From Candidula unifasciata (lineage: Eukaryota > Mollusca > Gastropoda > Stylommatophora > Geomitridae): 64,000 bases of DNA. The notes under the pieces are model-generated. The model searched no databases, had not been told where the DNA came from, and saw nothing but the letters and a program-made list of their open reading frames with translations. Of the stretch, positions 10,831-21,999 are shown piece after piece. Positions within the stretch are counted from its first letter, which is position 1; each line of letters begins with the position of its first letter. The stretch is from NCBI GenBank assembly GCA_905116865.2, contig CAJHNH020004613.1, forward strand, positions 221,501-285,500, written 5' to 3'. The position numbers and the translations under genes are program-made.

Positions 10831-11276
10831 CATTGCATTTGCAGCGAAACAAAACCATTGAAGTGACTTGTGACCGCCTGAAAACTATTATAGGTACAGT
10901 ATACAGCTCTCGCTCGCAACGCGTCACGTCAGTTTCGATAGCCCTGGAGAAATTGTGAAGCATACTGTCCGCCCTTCTTAGGATTATTTTATCAGTGCTG
11001 TAAAAGTCGAGAGGATCGACTTCATTGCGCCGGGTTTTATACCATTTAGCTCGGTTGTCTCTCCGCAGAACGGCTGGCCGCTTGGCGAGATCGCCGCAAA
11101 AAGCATGAACCCCGTAGCTCCGTCGATGATCCCCATGGATCTCCGTAAAAACTGCACTCGTGGACTGAACGGCGCTGCCGGGAAACGAACCCAGACCTTC
11201 AGAACGTGAGGCAGACGGCTTGACCACTTCGTGTCGGTGCTCTACTCCACTTTACTTACCAATGTTCATTTTGTCC

Positions 11277-11410
11277 AGAAGAGAATGCCACCAAGAAGCA
11301 AGCCACGGCCATCAAGAAAGCCACAGCTAACGATAAAGCCACCAGCCACCACGTGCCTGACAAAGCCGACAGTAAAGATTTTCCTGACAAGCCTTCCGTC
11401 AAAGCAGACC
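11277..11410 (+). CDS. Possible exon of an unrecognised lysine-rich protein (weak)
   Basis: After a polypyrimidine-AG (ttcattttgtccag), one plus-strand frame reads a Lys/Ala/Asp-rich, coding-like peptide (ENATKKQATAIKKATANDKA...). The frame runs into a SINE insertion at 11411. It resembles linker-histone tails only in composition. No further exons were found and it may be spurious. Confidence 0.25.
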
Positions 11411-11649
11411 TATATAAGGTTAGTTGCGTATCCTTTACAGGACGTTGCCGAACCAACTCTAACAGCCCCTGGCTGTTGTGTGGTTTCTCTTGGCAAATTT
11501 ACGTCCAGTAGTTTGCCATTGTTCCTGGACGGTCGGCTTTCTTGATACCACTGTCGAAACCAACGCAAGGCGCATAGTCCGCAGCTGGGATCGAACCGGG
11601 CCTCCGGGCATTACGAAGCGTTCGCATCGACCTAACCACAGAGCCGACC
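11411..11649 (-). mobile_element. tRNA-derived SINE, family A, with target-site duplication
   Basis: Read on the minus strand, the head (about 11640) carries an A-box-like GTGGTTAGGTCG and a canonical B box GGTTCGATCCC. A body follows (cgacagtggtatcaa, ggacgtaaatttg, ggttggttcgg...) and the end is aactaacc plus a short TA run. A 10-bp duplication, aaagcagacc, flanks it at 11401-11410 and 11650-11659. Other copies: 21019-21257, 30421-30659, 37696-37797, 52503-52591, 57811-57990. Confidence 0.88.
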
Positions 11650-11689
11650 AAAGCAGACCACAGAGCCGACAAAAGCAGACCACAGAGCT

Positions 11690-12920
11690 ATATTCGTGGA
11701 TTGTGGATAGATGGATGGATTGTCCTCTGTGTGTGCTAATATATGAAATCAGGTAAAAACAAGGGCCTGGTGACACGAAGCGTTCTCTCTTACTGTCAGC
11801 TATCAAATAGAGACAGTAAGGATGATTGTTTTACAAAGAAATCAGTCGAGCCCAAGCGTAAAGGTGGTAAAAACCAGAATGTAAAGGGGGCATGGAAGGA
11901 GAGATAGGAAGAATTAATGAGTGGATGGTGGAGTGAATTGATGAGTGGGTCGTAGGATAGATGGGTGGGTAGATGAATCTATGGAATGATCGATGACTTT
12001 ATTCGTGAACGAATGGAATGGATGGATCTGCCTATATGTAGGCATATATATATGAAATTAGGTAAAAAAATTTGGTCTAGTGACACTCTCTTACTGTAAG
12101 CTCTCAATTAGAGACAGTAAGGATGACTGTTATACAAAAGTATCAGTCGAGCACAAGAACAAAACTGGTAACAACAAGAGTGAAAGGGAGCGGTGGAAAA
12201 TAGCATGAGTGGAAGATGGGGTGAGTGGATAAATAGGTGGGGAGATGAATGGGTGGGATGATATATGGCTATGTTCGTGGATAGATGAAATGGTAGATGG
12301 ATGGATCGGCATATATGTATACTAATATATTAAATCAGGTTAAAACAAGGGTCTGGTGACACGATGCTTCTCTCTTACTGTCATTTAGCAAGTAAAGACA
12401 GTAAGGATGATTGTTATACAAAGTATCAATCGAGCCCAAGCGCCAAAAAACATCATCTTACCAAAGATACCTGGCGTGGAGGTAGCAGAAACTAGTGATG
12501 CATTGTACCGCGGGTGTGTGTGCAAAGAAACGTGGGGGAGCGATTAATGGCTGGACAGAAAGATGAATAGGCTGATCAGATTAGGATGCATAGATGATAG
12601 GAGGGGGGGGGGGACGAGTGAATGGATGGATACAAGGAAGGATGGATGGATTGGTCTGAATGTATGTTAATCAGTAATCATGTGAACAAAGGTCTCGTGA
12701 TGCAGTGCTTCTCTCTTACTGTCAGCTATTACACAGATACAGTAAGGATGATTGTTATACACAGCATCTGTCGAGCCCAAACAGCATACCCCCAGTGTGA
12801 ACAAATACTTGCCAATTTGGTGGCCGAAACGAGTTATGTTCACTGTATGTGGAGAGTGCGTTCAAACACTAGAGTTATTCCACGTAGGACAGTCCATCCA
12901 TATGTGACTGGGATGAATGG
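11690..12920. repeat. Tandem array of about 300-bp units (4 units) with an invariant hairpin
   Basis: Four units share ctaatatatgaaatcaggt, a ctggtgacac-ttctctctt segment, a hairpin and gtaaggatgattgt...cagtcgagccca. The hairpin arms cttactgt and acagtaag lie at 11789-11820, 12090-12121, 12374-12405 and 12715-12746. The span is always 32 nt while the loop sequence differs. Between hairpins are GGAT/GATG-rich stretches. No protein is encoded. Confidence 0.85.
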
Positions 12921-12943
12921 GTGGACGAATGAAAGTATGTGTG

Positions 12944-13219
<276 letters not shown>

Positions 13220-13745
13220 TTCACTGGTATCCAAGTATATTATGCAGTGTCAAGCAACTAGCATATCATGTATTATGATGCAACATGATCTGTTCGGGCT
13301 TAGGAAATAACTCTATTAGTTAGAGAATATCATGAAACTCACAAAACCAACGTACAATATGGAGTGGGTGGGGGGAAGGGAAGGGTGCGTTGTAGGGGCA
13401 CTGGTAGTTTAGATGAAGCTGTGTTGGATATTGAGGACTAGTGGTGAGAGGTTACCCATCAAATAGATAAGTCGGTTTTCCAAAATTTTCCGATGTCGAT
13501 CATCAGATGAGTGGGATCTGATGGCCGTGACCTGAATGTCAGCGGTCCCACGATGGTCAGCGCTGTTGAAATGAGTGGAAACTGGCCTGGCTGTTTGGTT
13601 AGTGATGTAATGAAGGTGCTGGCGAAATATGTCGGCTAAACGGAGACCGGTTTCCTCGATGTACTTGATGTTGCACCGTTTGCAGATTATAGCATAGATG
13701 ACGTCCCTGCTGGTGCAGGGGAATTCCTGTTTGATGCTAAAGGTG

Positions 13746-14574
13746 CAGAATGGATACCTGTGCCTCAGGCGTTTATTTGTACATTTTCCTGTATTGTCAC
13801 ACTCAACAGGCGATGTAGAGAAGAGAATCCTGTAGCTGTTAATGCAGAGGTCAACGCTCTCATCGGTGAAAATTCAGACGAAGCAGATGTACTAATCTAC
13901 ACAGACGGATCCGTTATACGCCAAGGAAGAAGCGCATGGGCATTTACAGCACGCTCAGCGGGCAGAACAGTCAAAGAAGCCAACGGTGCCTTCTCCATGA
14001 CAACCAGCAGCATGACGATGGAGGTGATGGCAGTGACGCAAGCGTTTGCCTGGCTTGAAACACAAAAATACACCCGCATATGTATACTCAGTGATTCAAT
14101 GAGTATGATCCGGAGGGTTCAGGCAGGTTCAGTGCGAAGACAATGGCTTGAATCATTACAGAAGTCCACTGTGCGTGGAGTCACCTTTATTTTTGTTCCG
14201 GGACACGCAGGCGTCGATGGAAATGAAAGAGCTGACAGGTTGGCTGGATCCGCTATCACTAACGACGGGTCGGCCTATGGATCATGCTGATATTATCAAT
14301 GCCCTCAGAGAAATGGGAAGGATAGAGGACTTTGGTGGCAGTGAATCCACATCACTCGCCAGAATGGCAGACTTGGGAATTAAGATCGGCACAGCAAAAA
14401 ACGAGACGCACACCGGACACGTCAGAAGACTTGTTAATCAACATAGAACTGGTACTATTAGCCATCGGACGTTGGGGTTCATACTGAGGGGAGGATCTGA
14501 GCACCTATGGACATGTCCGGAGTGCAATGACGATAACCCAACTAACTAACTAACTAACTAACTAACTAGCTAAC
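13746..14574 (+). mobile_element. 5'-truncated LINE (same family as 640-4030) inserted in Penelope-like element 1
   Basis: Corresponds to element positions about 3209-4030, ending in (CTAA)n. An 11-bp duplication, tgctaaaggtg, flanks it at 13735-13745 and 14575-14585. The second 8-kb copy has this site once, uninterrupted, at about 23919-23930. Four bases (ggtg) are shared between target and element at the 5' junction, a microhomology join typical of truncated LINEs. Confidence 0.96.
13760..14549 (+). pseudogene. RNase H domain of LINE ORF2, frameshifted
   Basis: The frame 13760-14290 covers IYTDGSV, MEVMAV, LSDS and GHAGVDGNERADRLAGS. A one-base G insertion near 14268 (cgacgggtcgg instead of cgacggtcgg) shifts it, and the C-terminal part resumes in another frame to 14549 (HLWTCPEC). 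Only about 14 differences from the copy at 3209-4011 were counted by hand. Confidence 0.92.
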
Positions 14575-15750
14575 TGCTAAAGGTGATTTAGAAAAAGTCA
14601 CATTTGAAATATTCAGTACGTATGGGCAGGTGTTGCACTGAGATCTAAGGCAAGCCTTAGTGTCCGGATGAGTCCCCGTACCCTGCTGTGTATCAGTAAA
14701 TCTCTGAGGTTGCTGTCCCGCTTATATACCAGTAGATTTGTCTCTGAGAACACAACGTTAGTTACTGGGTACGCTCGGGGGATAGGCAGATGACAGAATA
14801 TGATGCTCTTGATAGCAATGTTGTGAGGCTGGTAGATAATGGAAAGTATGGGTTTAAGGTTCTGCTGTTTAGACCTGGGAATGAAAGCATCCACCCTACT
14901 TATGTCCTTGGAGCGGCGGAAGGCAGATTTTAAGACCGAATCAGGGTAGCCACGAAATCGGAAGAAATCCATCATTTCGTGGGCCCTACTGTGAAAGTCA
15001 TTATCATCCTGAAATAATCGTCTGAGACGCAAGAGCTGAGAGAAAGGAATGGCGTCCTTACAAGACCAAGGGTGGGGGAGTTATGGAGTAGACAGGCATG
15101 TGTGTCGATCGGTTTATAGTAGACCGGTGGGGTGAGACTACGAGGGTTGATAGAAACGGAAAGGTCCAAGAAATTGACCGAAGAGGAAGAAATCTGGTGG
15201 GTTAGTTTGATACTAGTGTGACAATTCGAGAAGAATTCAATGAAGTTCTCCAGTTCCACTCCTGACATATCATCATCTATATATCTTCCACACAGTTTAG
15301 GGATTCGACCGGTGTATAATTGCTACACCTGGTACACCAGAAAACCCATAAAGAGACAGGAATAACTCAGGCCCATTTTAGTGCCCATAGCCACCCTCCT
15401 AATTTGACAAAAGTACTGGCCGTTAAACTCAAAAGAATTGGGAATCAGAAAAAACTCGGCTGAACGTATAATGGGTTCAATGGCATTGGGTGGATTACTG
15501 CGTTTGTCCAGAAAGAAACGCAGCGCCGAGAGGCCATCACTGTGAGGGATGTAGGTATACATCCAAAGTGAAGACCTGATACCTATGGTCTAAGGTGACA
15601 ATAACAGGCTCAAAAAATACAATTGTATGATTGGTGTCCTTAAGGTAAGAAGGGAGCTCGGTCACAAATAGCTGAAAAATGCTGTCAAAAAATGGGTTGT
15701 CTAGTTTACGTATTTTAGACAGCATGTTAAAGCTAGGTGTACCCAAACAG

Positions 15751-16660
15751 CTGTCTCTCGTCTGTGTCCATCTTGATCTAATGGCAGGACAATGTCCAGA
15801 CGACTGGAAATGGACCTAGGTGCAGTGGATGACCAAGGTGTCTTAAGTGCCCTGCCTTGCTCGAAGCTCTCCACAGAGCCTGCTGGCTATCGCCTCCTTG
15901 TCCGTTGAATCAAAAAGAGGTTTCATCCGAACAATCCGTTGAGTCCTTATTTATAGAGGTATTCCAATGCTGACTGACGCATCAGATGACTCAGCTCACA
16001 TGCGATGCCAATGTGCAGAGACGTTGATTGTGATAACATAACATAGCACATAGAGGAGGAGATCCAAGCACTTATTAGGATGATTTTCCCTATGTCGGTT
16101 CCGGGAAATATAAATACACCCATTGCCTTTTCCGCAAGCATGTCGTAAGAGTCGACTAACTGGGGACTTCATTCCTTGCCGAGCGGCAAGGAACAAGTCC
16201 AAGTCCTTTTGAGAGAAAAAAAAAGAAAAGCTCGACCACGTACAGACTGGGCAAGGAACAACCAACTGCACACAAATAAGCCAGTAAAACGGATGTACTC
16301 GCAAAACTCAGGTCCTGACACAAGGCCAAAGTTAGAATGGACGAACAGAAAGGACTATCTGCAGGATAATAAAGAAGAAGAATAAGATTAGAATGATTTG
16401 TTAACTAAATAATGACAGTGTTACATCATAAGGAATTAATAATAATAATATTGTGCAAAGGACTACGTGTACTTTTATCCATGTGGTATGTAAGTTTAGC
16501 TTCTTTCGCCCTGTAACCAGCGAATGAACAGTTCATATTTCTATGTATCGTATGTGATCTTTCTAGGACATTCGCACTCATTAACTTATTGAGAACATAA
16601 GGGGTTTCGCTTGGCCCAGCTACTTCCCCTCCTCGAGAACATTTCATTTGGGTTATATGT
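15751..16660. other. Non-coding part of 8-kb copy 1
   Basis: About 200 bp (15752-15960) have no counterpart in copy 2, which has only about 27 bp there. From 15965 the copies align again (catcagatg.ctcagctcac). The segment atgccaatgtgcagagac...gataac near 16003-16040 resembles the 3' end of a LINE (compare 58265-58305). No intact gene is seen. Confidence 0.5.
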
Positions 16661-16671
16661 GAAGTTGTTGA

Positions 16672-16895
16672 GTGAGTGAGTGAGTGACTTTCTACCCCAC
16701 TAGGACATCACACAAGCGATAAACACCCGATGACACAAAGTGCCACCATGTGGATGAGGATCACCGTGGAGAGGTCCCAGAAACCGCGTTCAGACATTTG
16801 GCCATTTTTATGACCTGCCTATATTGCGGCCCCTGGCAAAAGCCAGAGTGGGGTTTCAAATAACAAAAAAATTCGTCCTGAAAAGGACGAAATTT
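16672..16895 (-). mobile_element. Hairpin-headed SINE-like repeat, family B
   Basis: Read on the minus strand it begins with a perfect hairpin (cgtccttttcaggacg) and then a second one (ctctggcttttgccag). It continues through gtctgaacgcggtttctggg and gtgatgtcctagtgggg and ends in a (CACT)n-type tail. Copies end in different simple repeats, as SINE tails do. No classical A/B boxes were found. Confidence 0.75.
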
Positions 16896-16914
16896 GGTAT
16901 TGAAGTTGTTGAAG

Positions 16915-17135
16915 GATTGGATTGGATATTTTACCCCACCAGGACATCACACAAGCGATAAACACCCGATGACACAAAGTGCCACCATGCGGATGAGGAT
17001 CACCGTGGAGAGGTCCCAGAAACCGCGTTCAGACATTTGGCCATAATGATGACCTGCCTATATTGCGGCCCCTGGAAAAAGCCAGAGTGGGGCTTCAAAT
17101 AACAAAAAATTACGTCCTAAAAAGGATGTAATGAT
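16915..17135 (-). mobile_element. Family B repeat, second copy
   Basis: A near-identical copy directly after the previous one, with an (ATTGG)n-type tail at its left end and the hairpin cgtcctaaaaaggatg at its right end. The head-to-tail pair is reduced to a single copy at the equivalent place in the second 8-kb block. Confidence 0.75.
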
Positions 17136-17479
17136 TATATATTTTGAAGTTGTTGACTATGGTTCCAGCTTTTCATTTGCAGCGCTTTTGGCGTAAAATA
17201 CTGGATTTTTCGTCAATACACTCCAGGTAGGCATCTATCAATTTTGAAATTTCGTGTCATATTTGATTATTTATTATAGAAATACTTACGCTTATCATTA
17301 GAGATCAAATGCATCGTTGACTGATATGTTAACTTGAAAATTAAATTAATAACTTTGGCAGAACTACGTTTCTTTAAATTATTAGGTTATGTCCCTTAGT
17401 AGTAAAAATTACACAGCATCCCATGTTGAACGCAATTTTTTGTTGTTGTTTAAAACCCTACAACGGTTGTTGTGGGGGG

Positions 17480-17675
17480 TCCAAATATAACCTAACTTGT
17501 GGGTTGATCAGGGTTTCTGGGACCTGTCCCCGGCTGATCCTCACCAGCTGGTGGCAATTTATGTCACAAGATGGGGTGACCCGTTTGCTATGAAGCTGAA
17601 ACTAAGACTGCCAGACTTTGTGTCACGTGGTGTTTGTCGCTCAGTGTGATGTCCTGGTGGGGTTGAATGTCATCA
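17480..17675 (+). repeat. Divergent family B relative
   Basis: Shares gggtttctgggacct, gatcctcaccagctggtggca and gtgatgtcctggtggggt with family B but carries an internal extra segment (atggggtgacccgtttgctat...). The same extra segment recurs at 26877-26930 and 58737-58790, so this is a subfamily. Confidence 0.6.
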
Positions 17676-17689
17676 TCTTAGTAGGGAAA

Positions 17690-17925
17690 TGTGGGTGAGC
17701 ACGCCTGTGTGCATATATACATGTGGGTATATATATATGTGTACATTTATGTGTATGCAAACACGTACATGAGCATTCCCAGCTGGTTGTTCAGACGTAT
17801 ATGTTTTGTTTTATATGTGTTTCGGGTAGTCTGGTAATCTTATATATGTGTGTGGGTGTGGGTGTAATTGTACACGTATGTCTATATATGTGTGTGAGTG
17901 TGTAGTGCATACCAGACCACTCCCC
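17690..17925. repeat. GT/TA-rich low-complexity block
   Basis: Alternating TATG/TGTG runs with one copy of a 60-bp motif (gtgggtgagcacgcctgtgtg...). In the second 8-kb copy that motif is present three times in tandem (27000-27185). Confidence 0.8.
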
Positions 17926-18129
17926 AACAACCCTCTCTAGATACTAGAGTACCAGTCTTGGTCCTTTCTTTTGGTACAATTATCATTTCTTAGCCAACAT
18001 AATTGGAACAAAGACACCAGACCACAGTTATAGCCGATACTGCTCACAGTAGGCTGAACGTGGTCGATCGCATGCAGAAATAGAGGATCAGGGGTGTACA
18101 TTGAGCATCCAAATAACACCAGATATACA

Positions 18130-19190
18130 GCCAAAATACTAACAGGAAAGCACTGCGTCAGCTAAGATGCAGAAATTCAAGCCGTCAAAACAGTAGCAGA
18201 GAAACTGCTAAATAAATGTCATATTTCACAACCCAAGGTATTCCCGACAGATGTACGAGCGGAACTTTAGGCACTCAAATCTGGAAATTTACCTGGTATA
18301 AGAAAACTACTCTCCCAACTAAGAAACCGGTGTACGGCAACTATGCAATGGATACTATTCCATTGTGGAGTTCCTGGAAATGAAAGAGCACATAAACTAG
18401 CTAAAGGAAGATGCAAATGAAGAACAACCTGGCTCACCGGTCTCTTACCAACAGAAGAAAAGAATAATCAAATCAACCAGAAAGTCACCAAATCTGGCCA
18501 CATACGATTGCCATATAATAGACAGACCAGGTTAGTTACGTATTAACATATCCTTACGTCTTTTTTAGGACGTAATTTTTTAAAATTTGAAGCCCCACTC
18601 TGGCTTTTGCCAGGGGCCGCAATATAGGCATGCCAAAAATATGGCCAATTGTCTGAACGCGGTTTCTGGGACCTCTCCACGGTGATCCTCGTCCACATGG
18701 TGGCACTTTGTGTCATCGAGTGTTTATCGCTTGTGTGATGTCCTGGTGGGGTAGAGAGTCAGTCAGTCAGTTACGTATCCTTTACATGACGTTTCAGAAC
18801 CAACCCCAACAGCCTCTGGCTGTTGTGTGTTTTTTCTAGGCAGATTTGTGGCCAGTAGTTTGCCATAGACAGACTAGAGCAAGTCATTATTCTACGCCTT
18901 AGAACATGGCACAATCGACTTAGCAGCCATACGTACACACAGTTTAAGACAGGTGAATTAGCCATGTGTACATGTGGTTTAGCATCTGAGACAACAGATC
19001 ACGTCCTTCAAGACTGTCCCGGACACAAAATATCAAGGCAAAACTTTTGGCTAAGAAAAACACCGATGCAAGCCAAACTTTACGAGTCACTGAGTGAATT
19101 ACAAAAAACAGTGACGCTCATACTAGAGAAAAAACTGCAAATATAAATAATATATTTGAAGCGAGCGAAAGAAGAAGATTTTTTCTTTCG
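18130..19190 (+). pseudogene. 3' end of a second RNase H LINE family (copy 1), split by nested repeats
   Basis: Plus-strand fragments encode the RNase H C-terminus (MQWILFHCGVPGNERAHKLA at about 18340-18400) and, after an insertion at 18528-18864, the zinc-knuckle end MCTCGLASETTDHVLQDCPG...LQI, stopping at 19146. A GAA-rich 3' tail follows (gcgagcgaaagaagaaga). Stops and frameshifts show it is dead. The same family ends at 28254 and 46132. Confidence 0.85.
18528..18864 (-). mobile_element. SINE A fragment containing an inserted family B element
   Basis: The outer insertion is a 5'-truncated SINE A (ggttagttacgta ... cctttacatgacgttt ... ccagtagtttgcc) flanked by atagacagac at 18518-18527 and 18865-18874. 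Inside it, a 226-bp family B element (18543-18768) is flanked by agttacgta at 18534-18542 and 18769-18777. The order of events is LINE, then SINE A, then family B. Confidence 0.88.
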
Positions 19191-19269
19191 TTTTTCATAA
19201 ATGGATGGATTGATGGATTGGTGTGGAGAATATGAGCGTACGCACGCACTCACACACTTAGTCTGTTAG

Positions 19270-19405
19270 TCAGTTACTGTTGCTGCTGCTACTACTATTT
19301 TGCAACTACTACCACTTTTTCTGCTGCTGCAGCTACTACTGCTACTGGAGTTGTTACTGCTACTATTGTTGCTACTGCTTTTACTGCTATTAGTAGTTTG
19401 CAATA
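19270..19405. repeat. CTA/CTG triplet-rich block
   Basis: Runs of gctgctgctactactac with interruptions; paralogous to 28395-28520. A GAA/GAT-rich purine block follows at 19625-19810. It is the unexpanded counterpart of the long GAA tract in the second 8-kb copy. Confidence 0.85.
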
Positions 19406-19989
19406 TTCTTGGTAAGAGGAGATTGAGAAGGTTTGTTTATGATGCAGGCTGCCTCATCCCGTGCAAAAACAGCAGCTAAAGCTTTTTTACGGGATGAGGT
19501 AATCCAGTTGTAAAGTTTTAAGAAAAAGGTGTGATGTGAGTTGGTTGAAAGCTATATTGAGTTATAAAATCAGAATAATAATGCGAAGATAATGAAAAGG
19601 TTCTGATTGTGATTTACGATGATGTTAATTATGATGCAGCAGAAGAAGAAAAGACAATGATAATGATAATCACGATGAGTAAGAAGGGGAGACATAGCAG
19701 CTGCACACAAAAAAGGAAGGAAAAGAGAATAAATAGCAAAAAGAAGAAGAAGGAGAAGAAGAAGGAGGAGGAGGACGAGGATGATAATAGTATTAATTAT
19801 AATAATTAATATGATAATGGAAAATAAGAGTACGACTAACACGCTGAAATAGAAGACAATAGTGAAGGAGAAGAAGCTTCGAAGGGATGTTTTAAAATTA
19901 TTTAATTTTTTTCCGTCTAGAGTTAACAAAACAAACACTGTTGGCATCTTGCTGAACATGTAAAAAAACAAGCACTTTTACCCGCTTTA

Positions 19990-20480
19990 GTGTTTCCGAT
20001 TGTTCCTCTGTCCATTTTCTGCTTTGTGCCACCTGGCGTCTCAGGATAACAGATGATCGGTTTCCAAGCTAGAGTAGGATAGGTTGCTCTGTATGCTGTG
20101 GAGTCTCAAGGTGTCAGTAACTCCTTCAGTCCATTTTTTCTTAGTCGTCCTCTACCCATTGGTGCTTCTATTTTCATGTTGTACTCTCTCGTTGCTGACA
20201 TGCCTGGATTCATTCTCAGGGAATGGTTAAGCCATTTCAGTCTTTGTTTTCCAAATGAATTTAATTATAGGCATTGTTCTAATAATCCTTGTAATTTCTT
20301 CGTGTCTTACATGATCTCTTCTACTTATGTTATCACTGTCATTTGCCGATGAGGTCTTGCTACCACGACACTCTTTGTTTCCTTTTTTGTACGGTGTTCT
20401 GTAAAGCTGACAAATACTTTCTGTTTTCGTTTCACTTGGGGAAAAAAGATAATAAGCAGAATTCATAGCTCTTCCTGTCC
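19990..20480 (-). mobile_element. LINE C-terminal relic (copy 1)
   Basis: The minus strand reads SDNISRRDHVRHEEITRIIR and MAWLNHSLRMNPG followed by GRGRLRKNG. This is the usual layout of the last 100 residues of RTE-like ORF2 proteins (K-W-x-x-H-x-x-R-M ... GRPxxRW). It is degenerate. The near-identical paralogue is 29350-29850. Confidence 0.65.
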
Positions 20481-21018
20481 TAAGTAACGACCCGCATATG
20501 ATCAGTTTTTACCCGTGTGTATCAAGGAACGCATTATGTATTTTTATATCTTTTTTGTTTAGTCTGAGTCACTAAGAAAATCTGGCTAGATAATGGAACA
20601 TGCAGCACATTGTAAGTTGTGTTTCAGAAGTGGTTATTGGCACATTGGGCATTTGCTGCCAGATCTGTGGGACTGAAAGAGTGGGGTCATGGGGGGGGCG
20701 GGGTGGGTGGGTTAGCCACCTGGATCAAATCTGGGGTAAGGAAAAGATTCGAAAACTTGGTGACAACTAGCAAAATTGATAAAAAGAGGACAGGGGAAAA
20801 CCAAGAAATAAATACATTGATGGTTGTCCATGTGCAAGGGGTGGGACAAGAGCACTACCTGATCGTGTGGGAAAGCATTTGATGATGAACAGCTTTGCTT
20901 TTTGATGTGGCACATAAAGATGATTCTTCCAGGGAGAGAGGTCGCGGTATGGGAAATTTTTTTCCACTGAAAAAAGGGGGAGGGGGCAGCGTTGGGCCAA
21001 ACATGGGTCTATACTTAT
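20480..21018. other. Non-coding, SINE-flanking region with poly(G)
   Basis: No gene seen. A G-rich tract lies at about 20691-20712 and another near 20977-20990. The segment is repeated at 29850-30420 with small changes, including an extra 23 bp near 29997. Confidence 0.5.
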
Positions 21019-21257
21019 GAGGTTGGCATCTGTGGCTAAGACGTTGCGCATGTGCTTCGTAATGCTGGAGTGTCGGGTTCGATTCCAGCTGAGGGCCTTG
21101 CGCCTTGCGTTGGTTCCGACAGTGGTATCAGGAAGCCGACCGGCCAGAAAGCAATTACAAACTACTGGACGTAAATTTGTCTAGAAAAACCACAACAGCT
21201 AATGCTGGTGTTGGTTCTGCAACGTCCGGTAGAGGATACACAACTAACATAACATAC
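21019..21257 (+). mobile_element. tRNA-derived SINE, family A
   Basis: Full-length plus-strand copy: A-box-like tctgtggctaagacgttgcg, B box GGGTTCGATTCC near 21078-21089, body cgacagtggtatcaggaagc and the end ggatacacaactaacataac. Same family as 11411-11649. Confidence 0.85.
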
Positions 21258-21488
21258 TGATGAGAAAGACCAACAGTTAGCAGCTTATCTGCCTACCCCC
21301 TATACATACCAGAATCACTCTCGAGACGGACATTTATCACAGCTGAAATCTGTTCCTAACAACTTGGCATGAGTTGGTATAAGTAGGATGCCAGTTTTCA
21401 GTTTAGTTTTTAATTAAGATGACATTTTAAAGCGTTGAGTACAACGCTACAGTACTCACACAGGTGGGGGGGGGGGTGGAGTGGGGGG

Positions 21489-21872
21489 GGGGCTGCGTGG
21501 TCTCGAGGCATGTTGTCTGCATCAAGTGCTAGAGGTTCTGGGTTGAATCCCAGGTAAGAGCTGTGTGTTTTTTTTTTACGTGGACTTGGACTTCTAGTAA
21601 TCCCCCCCCCCCTGGTTTCTGGGTAGTGAGATAGGACGCCCGTGTGCATTGTTGCACATGTAAAAAAATCCCTTGGCTGTTGGAAATCGAAAAGAATAAC
21701 CTAACGGCGCTGCCCAGTCAAAATTTAGAGTTACAAATCTACCCAAAGTATTTCAGGATCCTCGCCGTTGTTACAGGGCCTGTGCACTGTGCTGAGATCA
21801 GCCTCCGACTTGAGTTAGAAGAAAGAACGGAGCACTTATGGGTTACTACCTGTGCGCCATGATGTTGATCTG
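21489..21872 (+). mobile_element. tRNA-derived SINE, family S
   Basis: The head ctgcgtggtctcgaggcatg resembles an A box and gggttgaatccc (about 21540-21551) a B box. The body contains gcattgttgcacatgtaaaa, taacctaacggcgctgccc and acccaaagtatttcaggatc, then gagcacttatgggttac...gcgccatgatgttgatc. Other copies: 30895-31250, 34696-35085, 38948-40120 (split) and 61025-61440. Confidence 0.82.
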
Positions 21873-21999
21873 TTGTTCAAAACCTCAAAAACCCCAAACC
21901 AGTACTCACACAGGTTCAGTATTTATAATAATTATAAGCACTCAGTTTGTATCATTTACTCACATTTGTTGCACATTTTGCTTTTATTTATGAGACGAG

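Larger units (their letters stand above)
13432..15750 (-). pseudogene. Penelope-like element 1 (RT + GIY-YIG endonuclease), broken and split by a LINE
   Basis: Minus-strand reading from 15750 down gives RT fragments at 15537-15746, 15323-15562, 14972-15268 and 14613-15032. They include RRVAMGTKMGLSYSCLFM, a YIDDD catalytic motif (15267-15290) followed by MSGVELENFIEFFSN, and LRRLFQDDNDF. Beyond the LINE at 13746-14574 the frame continues from 13740 to 13440 as a GIY-YIG domain (VIYAIICKRC...KYIEETG, with the paired cysteines typical of these elements). RT followed by C-terminal GIY-YIG defines endonuclease-bearing Penelope-like elements. Frameshifts make this copy inactive. Compared with copy 2, five codons after the YIDD are missing. 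Confidence 0.88.

Noticed and set aside
10808..11227. 139-codon minus-strand frame just upstream of FUC-A
   Set aside because: No recognised domain, no matching frame upstream of FUC-B, and no splice link to the fucosidase; probably chance.
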